Shown: one piece after another, positions 8,638 to 15,280 of the stretch
Numbering within the stretch: the stretch's first letter is position 1
Layout: each line of letters begins with the position of its first letter
Assembly: GCA_964650975.1 (NCBI GenBank)
Contig: CAZYWA010000137.1
Location: 1-16,203, forward strand
DNA: 16,203 bases
Direction of reading: 5' to 3'
Source: CAZYWA01 sp964650975 [NCBI: uncultured bacterium]
GTDB lineage: Bacteria; JADJOY01
Notes under the pieces: model-generated
What the model was told of the DNA's origin: nothing
What the model saw: only the letters and a program-made list of their open reading frames with translations
Database searches by the model: none
Position numbers and translations under genes: made by a program

Positions 8638-8667
8638 AGGCCAGCGTTCCTCGGCGAGCGCTGGCCT
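8638..8667 (+). other. Leader hairpin upstream of the FadL-family gene
   Basis: AGGCCAGCG (8638-8646) pairs perfectly with CGCTGGCCT (8659-8667), a 9-bp stem with a 12-base loop, followed by TTTGCCGTTT. It lies 35 bases before the ATG at 8703. It may act as an attenuator, an mRNA stabiliser or a weak terminator. The T-run is too short to call it a terminator with confidence. The rest of the gap 8489-8702 holds the divergent promoters and nothing else recognised. Confidence 0.45.
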
Positions 8668-8702
8668 TTGCCGTTTCCGGCGGACCCGAAAGGACGACCG
8701 CC

Positions 8703-10025
8703 ATGCGCCGACTCCCGCTTCGATTCCCGCACCTGCTGCTTCTCGCGTCCGTGCTGCTCGTACCGTCCTCCGCGTCCGCGACCAACGGTCACGTGCTGCA
8801 CGGAAACGGCTCGGTGAGCGAGTCGATGGGAGGCGCCAGCATCGCGACCTCGCTCGACGCCATCGGCTCGGTGACCAGCAACGTCTCGTCGGCCTCGTTC
8901 CTCGACCAGAGCTCGATCGAGTTCGCGGCCGAGGTGTTCGTGCCCGACCGCACGCTCGGCGGTTCGGTTTCCGGTCAGGCCTCGGGCACGGTCAAGAGCG
9001 CCGCGCGCGAGGCGGTGATTCCGGCCTTCGGGCTCGCCTACAAGTCGACCAGCCCGTGGACGTTCTCGTTCACCGCGGTGGGAGTGGGCGGCTTCGGCGT
9101 CGACTATCCCGGGAACCAGCCCAATCCGTCGGGGCAGTTCAATCCGCTGGCGGCACCCCAGTCGGCGGGTGGCTTCGGGTCCATCTACTCGAACTACCAG
9201 TTGCTGCAGGTGACGCCTTCGATCGCGTACCAGCTCACGCCCACGCTCTCGGTGGGTGTCGGGCTCGACGCGGACTGGGCCTCGCTCGCGGTCAATCCCT
9301 GGCCGGCGACGCCGCCCGACGCGTCCGGCTACCCGACCGGCTCGCATGCGGCCACGTCGTGGGGTTTCGGCGTCACCGCCGGGGCGACGTTCAAGCTGCT
9401 GCCCAGCCTGGCCCTGGGAGCGAGCGTCAAGAGCCCGCAGTGGTTCGACACGTTCTCGTGGAACTCCGAGTTTCCCGACGGCGCGCCGACGCGCTTCCGG
9501 TTCGGCCTCGATTACCCGCTGATCGCCGGTATCGGCGCGAGCTTCACGCCGGTGGATCCGCTCACGCTGGCGCTCGATCTCAAGTGGATCGACTACGCCG
9601 ACACCAAGGGCTTCGAGCGCCAGGGCTTCGCCGCGAGCCCGACCGGCCCGTACGTGCGTGGGTTCGGCTGGAGGAGCATCTACACGGCGTCGCTCGGGGC
9701 GCAGTACCGGCTCACACCGAGCCTCGCGATTCGCGCCGGCTACAATTACGGAGGAAATCCGATCCTGTCGTCGCAGCAGTTCTTCAACGTGTTCGCGCCC
9801 GCGATCGTGCAGCATCACCTGAGCGGCGGCCTCGGCATCGCGCTCACCGATCGGATCGGCCTCGATGTGGCGTATTACCACGCGTTCCGCGCGGAAGAGA
9901 CCGGTCCGTTCGTGAGCGCCGGAGCGCCGAGTTATCCGCCAGCCAACGCCGCGATTCCGGGAACCGAGGTCAAGAACACGCTCTCCGAGGACTCGGTCTC
10001 GGCGCAGGTGGCGGTGCGGTTCTGA
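8703..10025 (+). CDS. FadL/OmpP1 (TodX)-family outer-membrane transporter
   Basis: A 440-residue beta-barrel protein. Residues 1-26 form a signal peptide (RR near the start, then HLLLLASVLLVPSSASA). The mature N-terminus TNGHVLHGNGSVSESMGGASIA is typical of FadL hatch-domain proteins. The body alternates short amphipathic strands, and the last strand ends in phenylalanine (VSAQVAVRF), the signal for barrel assembly. Relatives move long-chain fatty acids or aromatic compounds across the outer membrane. The substrate here is unknown, though sulfur-containing hydrophobics are conceivable given the neighbours. AAGGA lies 8 bases before the ATG. A terminator-like hairpin starts 13 bases after the stop. 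Confidence 0.88.
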   Translation: MRRLPLRFPHLLLLASVLLVPSSASATNGHVLHGNGSVSESMGGASIATSLDAIGSVTSNVSSASFLDQSSIEFAAEVFVPDRTLGGSVSGQASGTVKSAAREAVIPAFGLAYKSTSPWTFSFTAVGVGGFGVDYPGNQPNPSGQFNPLAAPQSAGGFGSIYSNYQLLQVTPSIAYQLTPTLSVGVGLDADWASLAVNPWPATPPDASGYPTGSHAATSWGFGVTAGATFKLLPSLALGASVKSPQWFDTFSWNSEFPDGAPTRFRFGLDYPLIAGIGASFTPVDPLTLALDLKWIDYADTKGFERQGFAASPTGPYVRGFGWRSIYTASLGAQYRLTPSLAIRAGYNYGGNPILSSQQFFNVFAPAIVQHHLSGGLGIALTDRIGLDVAYYHAFRAEETGPFVSAGAPSYPPANAAIPGTEVKNTLSEDSVSAQVAVRF

Positions 10026-10038
10026 GGACGAAACGCGC

Positions 10039-10090
10039 TCCCTCGCGTCCGCAGCGTTGGATCCCGATGGGACGCTGCGGCTGCGAGGGA
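10039..10090 (+). terminator. Long terminator-like hairpin after the FadL-family gene
   Basis: TCCCTCGC (10039-10046) pairs with GCGAGGGA (10083-10090), and CCGCAGCGT (10049-10057) with ACGCTGCGG (10072-10080). The arms are joined by a G-U pair and one mismatch, with a 14-base loop. This is a 17-bp-plus stem starting 13 bases after the stop codon. No T-tract follows, so it may stop transcription poorly and act mainly as a 3'-end stabiliser. Confidence 0.55.
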
Positions 10091-10100
10091 CCGCAGCCCC

Positions 10101-10211
10101 CCGGGCAGCGATCGATCGAGATGAATCCACGTGAATGTCGCAGCCCGGCCGCGCAGAAGCGCGGCCCTCCACGGCACGACGGGCCTTGGAGGGCGCCGCT
10201 CCCGCGGCGCC
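10101..10211 (+). other. Hairpin-rich leader upstream of the split YedE genes
   Basis: Four GC-rich stems lie in a row. Stem 1 pairs CCGGGCAGCGA (10101-10111) with TCGCAGCCCGG (10138-10148), with one A-A mismatch. Stem 2 pairs GGCCGCGC (10147-10154) with GCGCGGCC (10159-10166) around loop AGAA. Stem 3 pairs GCCCTCCA (10164-10171) with TGGAGGGC (10187-10194). Stem 4 pairs GGCGCCGC (10192-10199) with GCGGCGCC (10204-10211) around TCCC. Neighbouring stems share two or three bases, so some are mutually exclusive. This may be a regulatory RNA or a dispersed intergenic repeat. No reading frame is credible here. Confidence 0.4.
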
Positions 10212-10244
10212 GGCTGTTGCGTACGACCTGAGAAACTACCCGCG

Positions 10245-10682
10245 ATGCGGCTCTCCGAAATCCTGACCGCGGTGGCCGGTGGCGCTCTGATCGGCGTGTC
10301 CGCGATCGCGCTGCTCCTCCTCGACGGACGGCTCGCCGGCATCAGCAACATCGTCGGCGGCCTCGCCGTTCCGAGGCGCGGCGAGATCGGGTGGCGCGCG
10401 GCGTTCGTGCTCGGGCTTCTGGCGGGTGGGGTGCTGCTCCGCGTGGCGCATCCCGAGGCATTCGCGGCGAGCCTGCCGCGCTCGCCGCTGGTCCTGGGAA
10501 TCGGCGGCTTGCTCGTCGGACTGGGCGCGGGCCCGGGGAACGGTTGCACCAGCGGTCATGGAGTCTGTGGTCTCGGCCGCAGGTCGCCGCGCTCGCTGGT
10601 CGCGACGATCACGTTCATGAGCACCGGCATGCTCACCGTTTGGATCGTGGTGCACGTGCTCGGCGGCCTGGCGCGGCCATGA
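10245..10682 (+). CDS. YeeE/YedE-family sulfur transporter, first half
   Basis: A 145-residue membrane protein with about four hydrophobic segments. The signature GAGPGNGCTSGHGVCGLGRRS (about 95-114) places Cys101 and Cys108 in the membrane centre, as in the YeeE/YedE (Sulf_transp) family, whose studied member TsuA imports thiosulfate through a cysteine-lined path. It is half the size of a fused YeeE and is completed by the next gene, with which it shares an ATGA junction. The ATG at 10245 is chosen over an upstream GTG at 10131 because the protein then begins with the first hydrophobic segment and the longer form would cross the hairpin leader. No strong ribosome site is seen. Confidence 0.88.
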   Translation: MRLSEILTAVAGGALIGVSAIALLLLDGRLAGISNIVGGLAVPRRGEIGWRAAFVLGLLAGGVLLRVAHPEAFAASLPRSPLVLGIGGLLVGLGAGPGNGCTSGHGVCGLGRRSPRSLVATITFMSTGMLTVWIVVHVLGGLARP

Positions 10683-11152
10683 GCGGCGTGGTCGCATTTC
10701 TCGCGGGACTGGTGTTCGCGGTGGGCCTGGGGCTGGCGGGAATGACTCACCCGACGAAGGTGCTCGGCTTCCTCGACGTCACCGGCCACTGGGACCCGAC
10801 GCTGGCATTCGTCATGGGAAGCGCGGTGGCGGTGACGGCGCTCGGGTTCCCGCGCGTGCTCGCACGCGCGCGGCCGGTGCTGGCGGATCGATTCGCGCTG
10901 CCCACCGGGACCCGGGTCGACCGGCGTCTCGTCTTCGGGGCCGCGGTGTTCGGCGTCGGATGGGGGCTGACGGGACTTTGCCCCGGACCCGCCGTGGTGT
11001 GCCTGGTGACCGGCACGCCGGCGATCGGGCTCTTCGTGATCGCGATGCTCGTCGGGCTCGCGCTCGCGCAGGGCCGCCTTTCAGGCCACCGCTTTTCAGG
11101 CCCACGCGACGGCGATCTGGCGAGGTCCGCGGAACGGCAGCCGCCCGTGTGA
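10679..11152 (+). CDS. YeeE/YedE-family sulfur transporter, second half
   Basis: A 157-residue membrane protein. It begins MSGVVAFLAGLVFAVGLGLAG with MTHPTKVLGFLD, then carries GVGWGLTGLCPGPAVVCLV with Cys101 and Cys108, at the same residue numbers as the first half. The pair would assemble into one pseudo-symmetric YedE unit for thiosulfate or a related sulfane-sulfur compound. Its start overlaps the first gene's stop by four bases. The last 19 or so residues (HRFSGPRDGDLARSAERQPPV region) are hydrophilic and lie in a 57-base overlap with the 3' end of the opposing dioxygenase gene. They may be a read-through tail rather than a conserved part. Confidence 0.87.
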   Translation: MSGVVAFLAGLVFAVGLGLAGMTHPTKVLGFLDVTGHWDPTLAFVMGSAVAVTALGFPRVLARARPVLADRFALPTGTRVDRRLVFGAAVFGVGWGLTGLCPGPAVVCLVTGTPAIGLFVIAMLVGLALAQGRLSGHRFSGPRDGDLARSAERQPPV

Positions 11153-12172
11153 CACGGCGAAGTTGTCGAGAGCGACCACGTCGCCGCGACGCCACGGGAA
11201 GACCACCAGGTGCCGCCACACCGCCTCGCGGACGGATTCGACGTCGGCGTCGGCGATCGGTGAGCCGTCGAGGTGCGTGCACTGCATGGCGAGCTCGTCG
11301 GTGGGCTTGCGCCGCTGCAAGCCCTCGAGCGCCCGCGCGACGCGCCACAGCACCTCGTTCCTCAGACCGGGCCGGATCGCGCGGATGCGGCGGTATTCGC
11401 CGGCGGCCTGCGAGAGGTGAAACGTCGTGCTGTGGTTGTGCCACACCTCGGCGCCGGTCTCCGGATGGCGGCGGACGATCGGCTGAGTCGACACGATCCG
11501 CAGTCCCCCCGAATCGGTCCACGCCGCTTCGAAGCCCTGATCGCGGCACTTCTGCTCGACGATGTCTCGCCGGGTCGTGCCGAACATCTCGTCCCAGCGC
11601 TTGAGGCGCCACGGATCGAAGCGCCGGCCGCCGCCGGGACCGGCGTAGTTGCGGACGATGCGCAAGCCGCGCTCCTCGAAGCGCGCGCGCACGGCGGGAT
11701 CGAGATCGGCGAGCACCTTCCGGAAATCGGCGAGCGGCGTCTCGCCGCTGCCCTCCTCGGGCGCCACCAGGCAGCAGAAGAAGAGCCGACGGGGCGGCTC
11801 GCGGAGGAAGCTCATCTCGCAGTGCTGGGGGATCGGGTAGAAGGGAGGGAGCTCGCTCGCGGTGAACACGTGGGTCGTGAGCGCATTCCTCGGCGACGTC
11901 CCGAGGTACTCGTTCTCGAGATCCGGGCTCACCGCCCGCGCGATGCGCTCGAACGTGGGCGCGTCGTCGATGGCGAAGCCACGGAGCAGAATCGCGCCCC
12001 AGCTGGCGAGCTGCTCGCTCACCCAGGCTGCGCGTTCGCGAAGCCAGTCGGCCAGGCGCGCCGGATCGCCGTTCCCGCCGGCCTCGATGAGCAGCGGCAA
12101 GCGGTCCGGATGCGCGTCGAGAGGCCGGACGTGGTAGCCGTCCGCGTGGCCGTGCGGCTCGCTCGCTACCAC
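11096..12172 (-). CDS. TauD/TfdA-family Fe(II)/2-oxoglutarate dioxygenase
   Basis: A 358-residue enzyme of the clavaminate-synthase-like/TauD group. The iron facial triad appears as His117-x-Glu119 in PIPQHCEMSF and His342 in AVSHGR, and Arg351 in FRGPRQIA is the likely 2-oxoglutarate anchor. Other family marks are FFCCLVAPEEGSGETPLADFR (131-151) and WHNHSTTFHL. The HxE form instead of HxD resembles the plant At3g21360-type branch more than taurine dioxygenase, so the substrate is open. It is the last gene of the DsrE operon. Its GTG start (12172) overlaps the preceding stop by 7 bases with a poor ribosome site, so translation is probably coupled. Its context suggests oxidative release of sulfur from an organic compound. 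Confidence 0.85.
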   Translation of the reverse strand: MVASEPHGHADGYHVRPLDAHPDRLPLLIEAGGNGDPARLADWLRERAAWVSEQLASWGAILLRGFAIDDAPTFERIARAVSPDLENEYLGTSPRNALTTHVFTASELPPFYPIPQHCEMSFLREPPRRLFFCCLVAPEEGSGETPLADFRKVLADLDPAVRARFEERGLRIVRNYAGPGGGRRFDPWRLKRWDEMFGTTRRDIVEQKCRDQGFEAAWTDSGGLRIVSTQPIVRRHPETGAEVWHNHSTTFHLSQAAGEYRRIRAIRPGLRNEVLWRVARALEGLQRRKPTDELAMQCTHLDGSPIADADVESVREAVWRHLVVFPWRRGDVVALDNFAVSHGRLPFRGPRQIAVAWA

Positions 12173-12552
12173 TGCCAGATGCCCGTGTAGCTCTCGAAGA
12201 GCCGTGAAACCGCGCGATTCGAGACCGGCTCGACCTCGTCGATGAGCTCGTCTCGGGCGATGCCGCGCTCGCGCGCGTCCTCGTCGACGTAGAACACGCG
12301 AACGCCCTCGTCGGCGAGCGCGCGCACGTCCCGCGCGATGCGCGGCGGTTGCGACTGGGGGCAGTCGCCGAACACCAGGCCCGACGCATCTTGCGTCTTG
12401 ACGCCGTAGTTCACCGCGTTCCCCCTCAAGAGCAGGTCGAGATCGGCTCCGGCGCGCCGCAGCGAGTGCGTGAGCCAGAGCACGGGGTCGTCTTGCTCCT
12501 CCAAGTTCGCACGATACGCAGTATCCAGGATCACCAGGTGCTTGGTCGACAT
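12166..12552 (-). CDS. DsrE-superfamily protein (third of trio)
   Basis: A 128-residue cytoplasmic protein of the DsrE/F/H sulfur-relay fold. It has strand-start MSTKHLVILDTAYR, a helix with LTHSLRRAGADLDLLLRGNAV, then VRALADEGVRVFYVDEDARERGIARDEL. In sulfur carriers the active cysteine sits just before the [E/R]RG turn; here that place is VDED, with no cysteine. One cysteine (64, FGDCPQ) lies elsewhere. It is therefore probably a structural partner, like DsrF/DsrH in DsrEFH. AAGGAG lies 5 bases before the ATG, 17 bases after the preceding gene. The trp-rich end IWQW is unusual. The exact subtype is not assigned. Confidence 0.78.
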   Translation of the reverse strand: MSTKHLVILDTAYRANLEEQDDPVLWLTHSLRRAGADLDLLLRGNAVNYGVKTQDASGLVFGDCPQSQPPRIARDVRALADEGVRVFYVDEDARERGIARDELIDEVEPVSNRAVSRLFESYTGIWQW

Positions 12553-12569
12553 AGACGCTCCTTCCTCCC

Positions 12570-12989
12570 TCAGCGCGTGGGGATGATGAGGGTGTTCACG
12601 GAGGCTTGGACGAACTTCCAGAGGTCGGCGGGGCTGCCGCGGCGGGTGCGCGGGATCGATTCGCCGACACCGCGCTCGTCGACGCACAGACCGCAGTTCA
12701 CCCAGTCCACGCGCAAGCCGCGGCGCTCGGCCTCGTCGAGGATGGCCGCGATCCAGTCCTTGGGCAGCGGATGGTGCTCCTCCGCGACGTCGTGGCCATG
12801 GATCGCGTTGGCGTGCGCGGCCTGCTTGGCGAACGGCAGCGCCACGGCGCCTTCGTAAGCGAACACGTTGACGTGGAAGCCCTGCTTCACGGCGGCGTCG
12901 ATGAGCCGGAGCGCCGTGGTGCTGCGCGCGCTCTCGAAGGGCGGGTCGTTGAGCACGAAGGTCAGGGTGGTGGATCTCGTGTCGGGCAT
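12570..12989 (-). CDS. DsrE-superfamily sulfur carrier with CGLC motif (second of trio)
   Basis: A 139-residue DsrE-like protein: TLTFVLNDPPFESARSTTAL at the start, then the FHVNVFAYEGAVALPFAKQ strand-helix region. The active-site turn is VDWVNCGLCVDERGVGE, with Cys99 and Cys102. This is where DsrE/TusD keep the cysteine that carries persulfide sulfur, and it is the only one of the three clustered DsrE-like proteins with a cysteine there. It is inferred to be the catalytic subunit of a DsrEFH-type assembly that passes sulfur to a TusE/DsrC-like or rhodanese partner not seen in the window. GGAG lies 6 bases before the ATG; the gaps to its neighbours are 24 and 17 bases. Confidence 0.82.
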   Translation of the reverse strand: MPDTRSTTLTFVLNDPPFESARSTTALRLIDAAVKQGFHVNVFAYEGAVALPFAKQAAHANAIHGHDVAEEHHPLPKDWIAAILDEAERRGLRVDWVNCGLCVDERGVGESIPRTRRGSPADLWKFVQASVNTLIIPTR

Positions 12990-13013
12990 CGCGGTCTCCC
13001 GGCTGGAATACGG

Positions 13014-13340
13014 TCAGTGCCAGAGCGTCCGGTCGCCGCGCGCGAGGTGGGCGACCACGACGCCCAGCGACGCGGAGCTGACGAGCGGCGACAAGCGCTC
13101 GGGAGCGATGCCGCGCTCGCGCAGCGAGAACTCGTCGGCCAGCACGGTCACGCCCAGCTCGCGCAACGCTCCGAGCCGCGCTGCCGCCGCGCCGTCGCGC
13201 GCCTCGAGCACGCCGTTTTGGATCAGGAAGAGCGTCACCTGGTTCGGCTCGGTCGCCAGCTCCGCGGCGAGCGCGGCGAGATCGTTGGCGGGACGGCGAT
13301 CGAAGGGGTCGCGGGATTCGACGAGCAGGTACTTCGACAT
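13014..13340 (-). CDS. DsrE/DsrH-like protein lacking cysteine (first of trio)
   Basis: A 108-residue protein starting MSKYLLVESRDPFD, a common start in small DsrE-family proteins of sulfur clusters. LFLIQNGVLEAR and LRELGVTVLADEFSLRERGIAPERLSPLV match the fold, but the sequence has no cysteine at all: the active position reads ADEF. It most resembles a structural DsrF- or DsrH-type subunit. It is the first gene of the minus-strand operon. GAGGAG lies 7-8 bases before the ATG, and the palindromic operator site 2 is 54 bases upstream of the start. Confidence 0.76.
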   Translation of the reverse strand: MSKYLLVESRDPFDRRPANDLAALAAELATEPNQVTLFLIQNGVLEARDGAAAARLGALRELGVTVLADEFSLRERGIAPERLSPLVSSASLGVVVAHLARGDRTLWH

Positions 13341-13394
13341 GGATCGGCTCCTCTTTCGCGCCGGGTGGTGTGGCGGTTCCGTTCTCGATCGGTA

Positions 13395-13412
13395 TGTCTG
13401 TTATAACGGACG
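13395..13412. promoter_or_regulatory. Palindromic operator, site 2
   Basis: TGTCTGTTATAACGGACG differs from the ideal palindrome TGTCCGTTATAACGGACA by one base in each half. It sits in the 116-base gap between the divergent DsrE operon (start 13340) and YafJ gene (start 13457). The central TTATAA supplies a TATAAC -10 on either strand. On the minus strand TTGCGC (13429-13424) lies 18 bases from it and could be the -35. On the plus strand no good -35 is seen. A bound protein would cover the -10 of both directions. Confidence 0.6.
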
Positions 13413-13456
13413 CAGAGTCATTCGCGCAAGCAGTGGCGGATCCCGGAGGCGACCCG

Positions 13457-14314
13457 ATGTGCGAGCTGCTCGGCATGAACTGCAACGTACCGACCGACAT
13501 CGTGTTCTCGTTCACCGGTCTGGCGCTGCGTGGAGGCCGCACGGCACCGCACGGCGACGGTTGGGGGATCGCGCTCTACGACGGCCGCTTCGCGCGCACC
13601 TTCCTCGAGCCGGTGCCGGCTTGCGACAGCCCGCTCGCCCGCTTCGTGCGCGAGAACCCGATCCGCGCGCTGCTCGCGGTGGCCCACGTGCGGCGCAGGA
13701 CTCGAGGCGTCCAGACGATCGAGAACACCCATCCGTTCAAGCAGGCGCTGTGGGGCCGGCACTGGACCTTCGCCCACAACGGAACGTTGCCCAGCGTGAA
13801 GGAGCGAAAGCTCGGCGAGCTCACGCCGCTCGGCGACACCGACAGCGAGCACGCGTTCTGCTGGATGCTGGCGGAGCTGCGCGCCGCGTTTCCCGGCGGC
13901 TATCCGGAAGACCGGCTGCCCGAGCTCTGGCAGACCGTCGCGGACCTGGCGGGAACGCTCGGCGCCGAAGGCAGCTTCAACCTGCTGCTCGCCGACGGCC
14001 GGCACCTGTTCGCGCGCTGCGGCACCAAGCTTTGCCACCTCGTCCGCCAGGCGCCGTTCGGCCGCGCCACGCTACGCGACGCGGACGTGCAGGTGGATTT
14101 CCGGGCTCTCGCCTCCGATGGCGACCGGGTCGCGATCGTCGCCACCGAGCCACTCACCTGCGACGAGCGCTGGATTCCCGGAGCCCCGGGTTCGCTCTGG
14201 GTGTTCGAGGACGGCGCGCTCAGCGCGACGCTCGCGAGCGGCGATCCGTCTGGCCGCCCCGAGTGGAGCGGCCCTCCTGACTTCACGGGCGACGCGCCGC
14301 CCAGGGATGAATGA
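13457..14314 (+). CDS. yafJ: Class II glutamine amidotransferase, YafJ type (copy 1)
   Basis: A 285-residue Ntn-type hydrolase. The mature enzyme would begin at Cys2, the nucleophile, in MCELLGMNCNVPTDI. Other family landmarks are SFTGLALRGGRTAPHGDGWG, VAHVRRRTRG, ENTHPF, WTFAHNGTLP and GDTDSEHAFCWML. They match YafJ over the whole length and exclude the related EgtC on the N-terminus. YafJ has no established substrate; release of ammonia from glutamine or cleavage of a gamma-glutamyl bond is expected. GGAGG (13445-13449) lies 7 bases before ATG 13457. Earlier in-frame starts would cover the operator and mask Cys2. It is divergent from the DsrE operon. Confidence 0.92.
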   Translation: MCELLGMNCNVPTDIVFSFTGLALRGGRTAPHGDGWGIALYDGRFARTFLEPVPACDSPLARFVRENPIRALLAVAHVRRRTRGVQTIENTHPFKQALWGRHWTFAHNGTLPSVKERKLGELTPLGDTDSEHAFCWMLAELRAAFPGGYPEDRLPELWQTVADLAGTLGAEGSFNLLLADGRHLFARCGTKLCHLVRQAPFGRATLRDADVQVDFRALASDGDRVAIVATEPLTCDERWIPGAPGSLWVFEDGALSATLASGDPSGRPEWSGPPDFTGDAPPRDE

Positions 14315-14366
14315 CTCGCCGCCGACGCGACGTCCGGCGTTTGACTCAGAGTTACGAGCCCGGCGC

Positions 14367-14486
14367 CGCGGAAGTGCCGCCCTTCCGCGCCCGTCGCGGC
14401 GGTGGTCCCATGCAGAAGCACCGCGCTGCAGGCGCGCGGCGAGCGAAGCGAGCCGACCGGGGGGTGGGGGGCTGGAACAGCCCCCC
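14367..14486. other. Hairpins and repeat-like GC-rich sequence between yafJ copy 1 and the regulator
   Basis: Three perfect stems lie in the 180-base gap: CGCGGAAG (14367-14374) with CTTCCGCG (14382-14389); CCGCGC (14421-14426) with GCGCGG (14434-14439); and GGGGGGCTG (14466-14474) with CAGCCCCCC (14478-14486) around GAA. The last ends 8 bases from the regulator's stop and probably serves as a two-sided transcription barrier, although no T-tract follows on either strand. Between stems two and three is the mirror-symmetric GAGCGAAGCGAG. This mix looks like a dispersed intergenic repeat. Confidence 0.45.
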
Positions 14487-14494
14487 GAAGAAAC

Positions 14495-15073
14495 TCACCG
14501 TGGGTAGACGATCAGATCGTGATAGCGAGCTTCGTTGCCCGCGGGGTTCTCGTAGGTGTGGCGGCGATCGGCTGGAAACGCCACCGAATCCCCGGGCCCG
14601 AGCTCGTAGCGATCCGCATCCACGTGCATCCGCAGTAACCCGCTCAGCACCACGACCAGCTCGAAGGTTCCCGGCGCATGCGCCTCCGACGTGTGGCTCG
14701 AGCGCGCCGCGAGCTTGAGCTCGTAGGCCTCGATCCATCGGGTCGAGCCAGCAGGCGTGAGGGGACGGCTTTCCATCTTGCCGTCGGCGGAGCGGAGCGC
14801 CCGGGTGTCGGCTCGACGCAGGACGTTGACGCTCGGTCCCGCTTCGCCGATGAGCTCGCCGAACGGCACGCCCAGCCCCACCGCGATCTTCCACAGGACG
14901 CCGAGCGAAGGATTGCTCTTCAGCGTTTCGATCTGGGAAAGCGCCGCGCGGCTCACGCCGGACGCGGTGGCGAGGTCGTCGAGGGAGAGCTCGCGCTGTC
15001 TGCGCCGTTCGCGGAGATTGGCCGCGACGCGGCCCGCCAGCTCCGCCGCACCGGCGTCGTCGCCAGGCGGCAC
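14495..15073 (-). CDS. XRE-family transcriptional regulator with C-terminal cupin domain (SutR-like)
   Basis: A 192-residue regulator. Residues about 14-70 form an XRE helix-turn-helix (NLRERRRQRELSLDDLATAS, SRAALSQIE). Residues about 115-190 form a cupin with HTSEAHAPGTFE and GDSVAFPADRRHTYEN, keeping the His/Glu metal or ligand pocket. E. coli SutR (YdcN), a regulator of sulfur-utilization genes, has this architecture, as do several amino-acid and polyamine regulators. The GTG at 15073 is preferred to an upstream TTG because GGAGG lies 9 bases before it. It sits between the two yafJ copies and diverges from copy 2. Control of the local sulfur genes is inferred. Confidence 0.87.
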   Translation of the reverse strand: MPPGDDAGAAELAGRVAANLRERRRQRELSLDDLATASGVSRAALSQIETLKSNPSLGVLWKIAVGLGVPFGELIGEAGPSVNVLRRADTRALRSADGKMESRPLTPAGSTRWIEAYELKLAARSSHTSEAHAPGTFELVVVLSGLLRMHVDADRYELGPGDSVAFPADRRHTYENPAGNEARYHDLIVYPR

Positions 15074-15280
15074 GGGCGAGCGCCTCCGCAACTTCGCGGT
15101 CGGCGCCGGGTGGCCTGCCGAGGGAGGTCTGGAGCGCGCGGGCAAGGTGGTGCCGGACTCGTGCTCGTCACGTGATCCGGGGCGGCGAAACCTACCACGT
15201 ATCGGGTGGCCGAGCGCACGATCTCGTGAACCGAGGATCGGGCCTGGACCCGGCGAGCCGCGCTGCTAGGATGCGCGTGC

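Noticed and set aside
8489-8785. Upstream extension of the methyltransferase by 99 codons
   Set aside because: It would cover the predicted promoter, the palindrome and the start of the divergent FadL gene, and the extra residues show no methyltransferase character. GTG 8488 has a ribosome site.
10083-10094. 12-base string GCGAGGGACCGC repeated at the window end (about 16183-16194)
   Set aside because: It is too short and GC-rich to call a repeat family from two occurrences; only noted as weak support for dispersed intergenic repeats.
15074-15145. TTG start at 15145 for the XRE-cupin gene
   Set aside because: The extra 24 residues are Arg/Pro-rich without fold, and GTG 15073 has GGAGG at correct spacing.
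15168-15175. TCACGTGA palindrome upstream of yafJ copy 2 as an operator
   Set aside because: It is a single 8-base palindrome in GC-rich DNA with no second copy in the other promoter regions; it may be chance.
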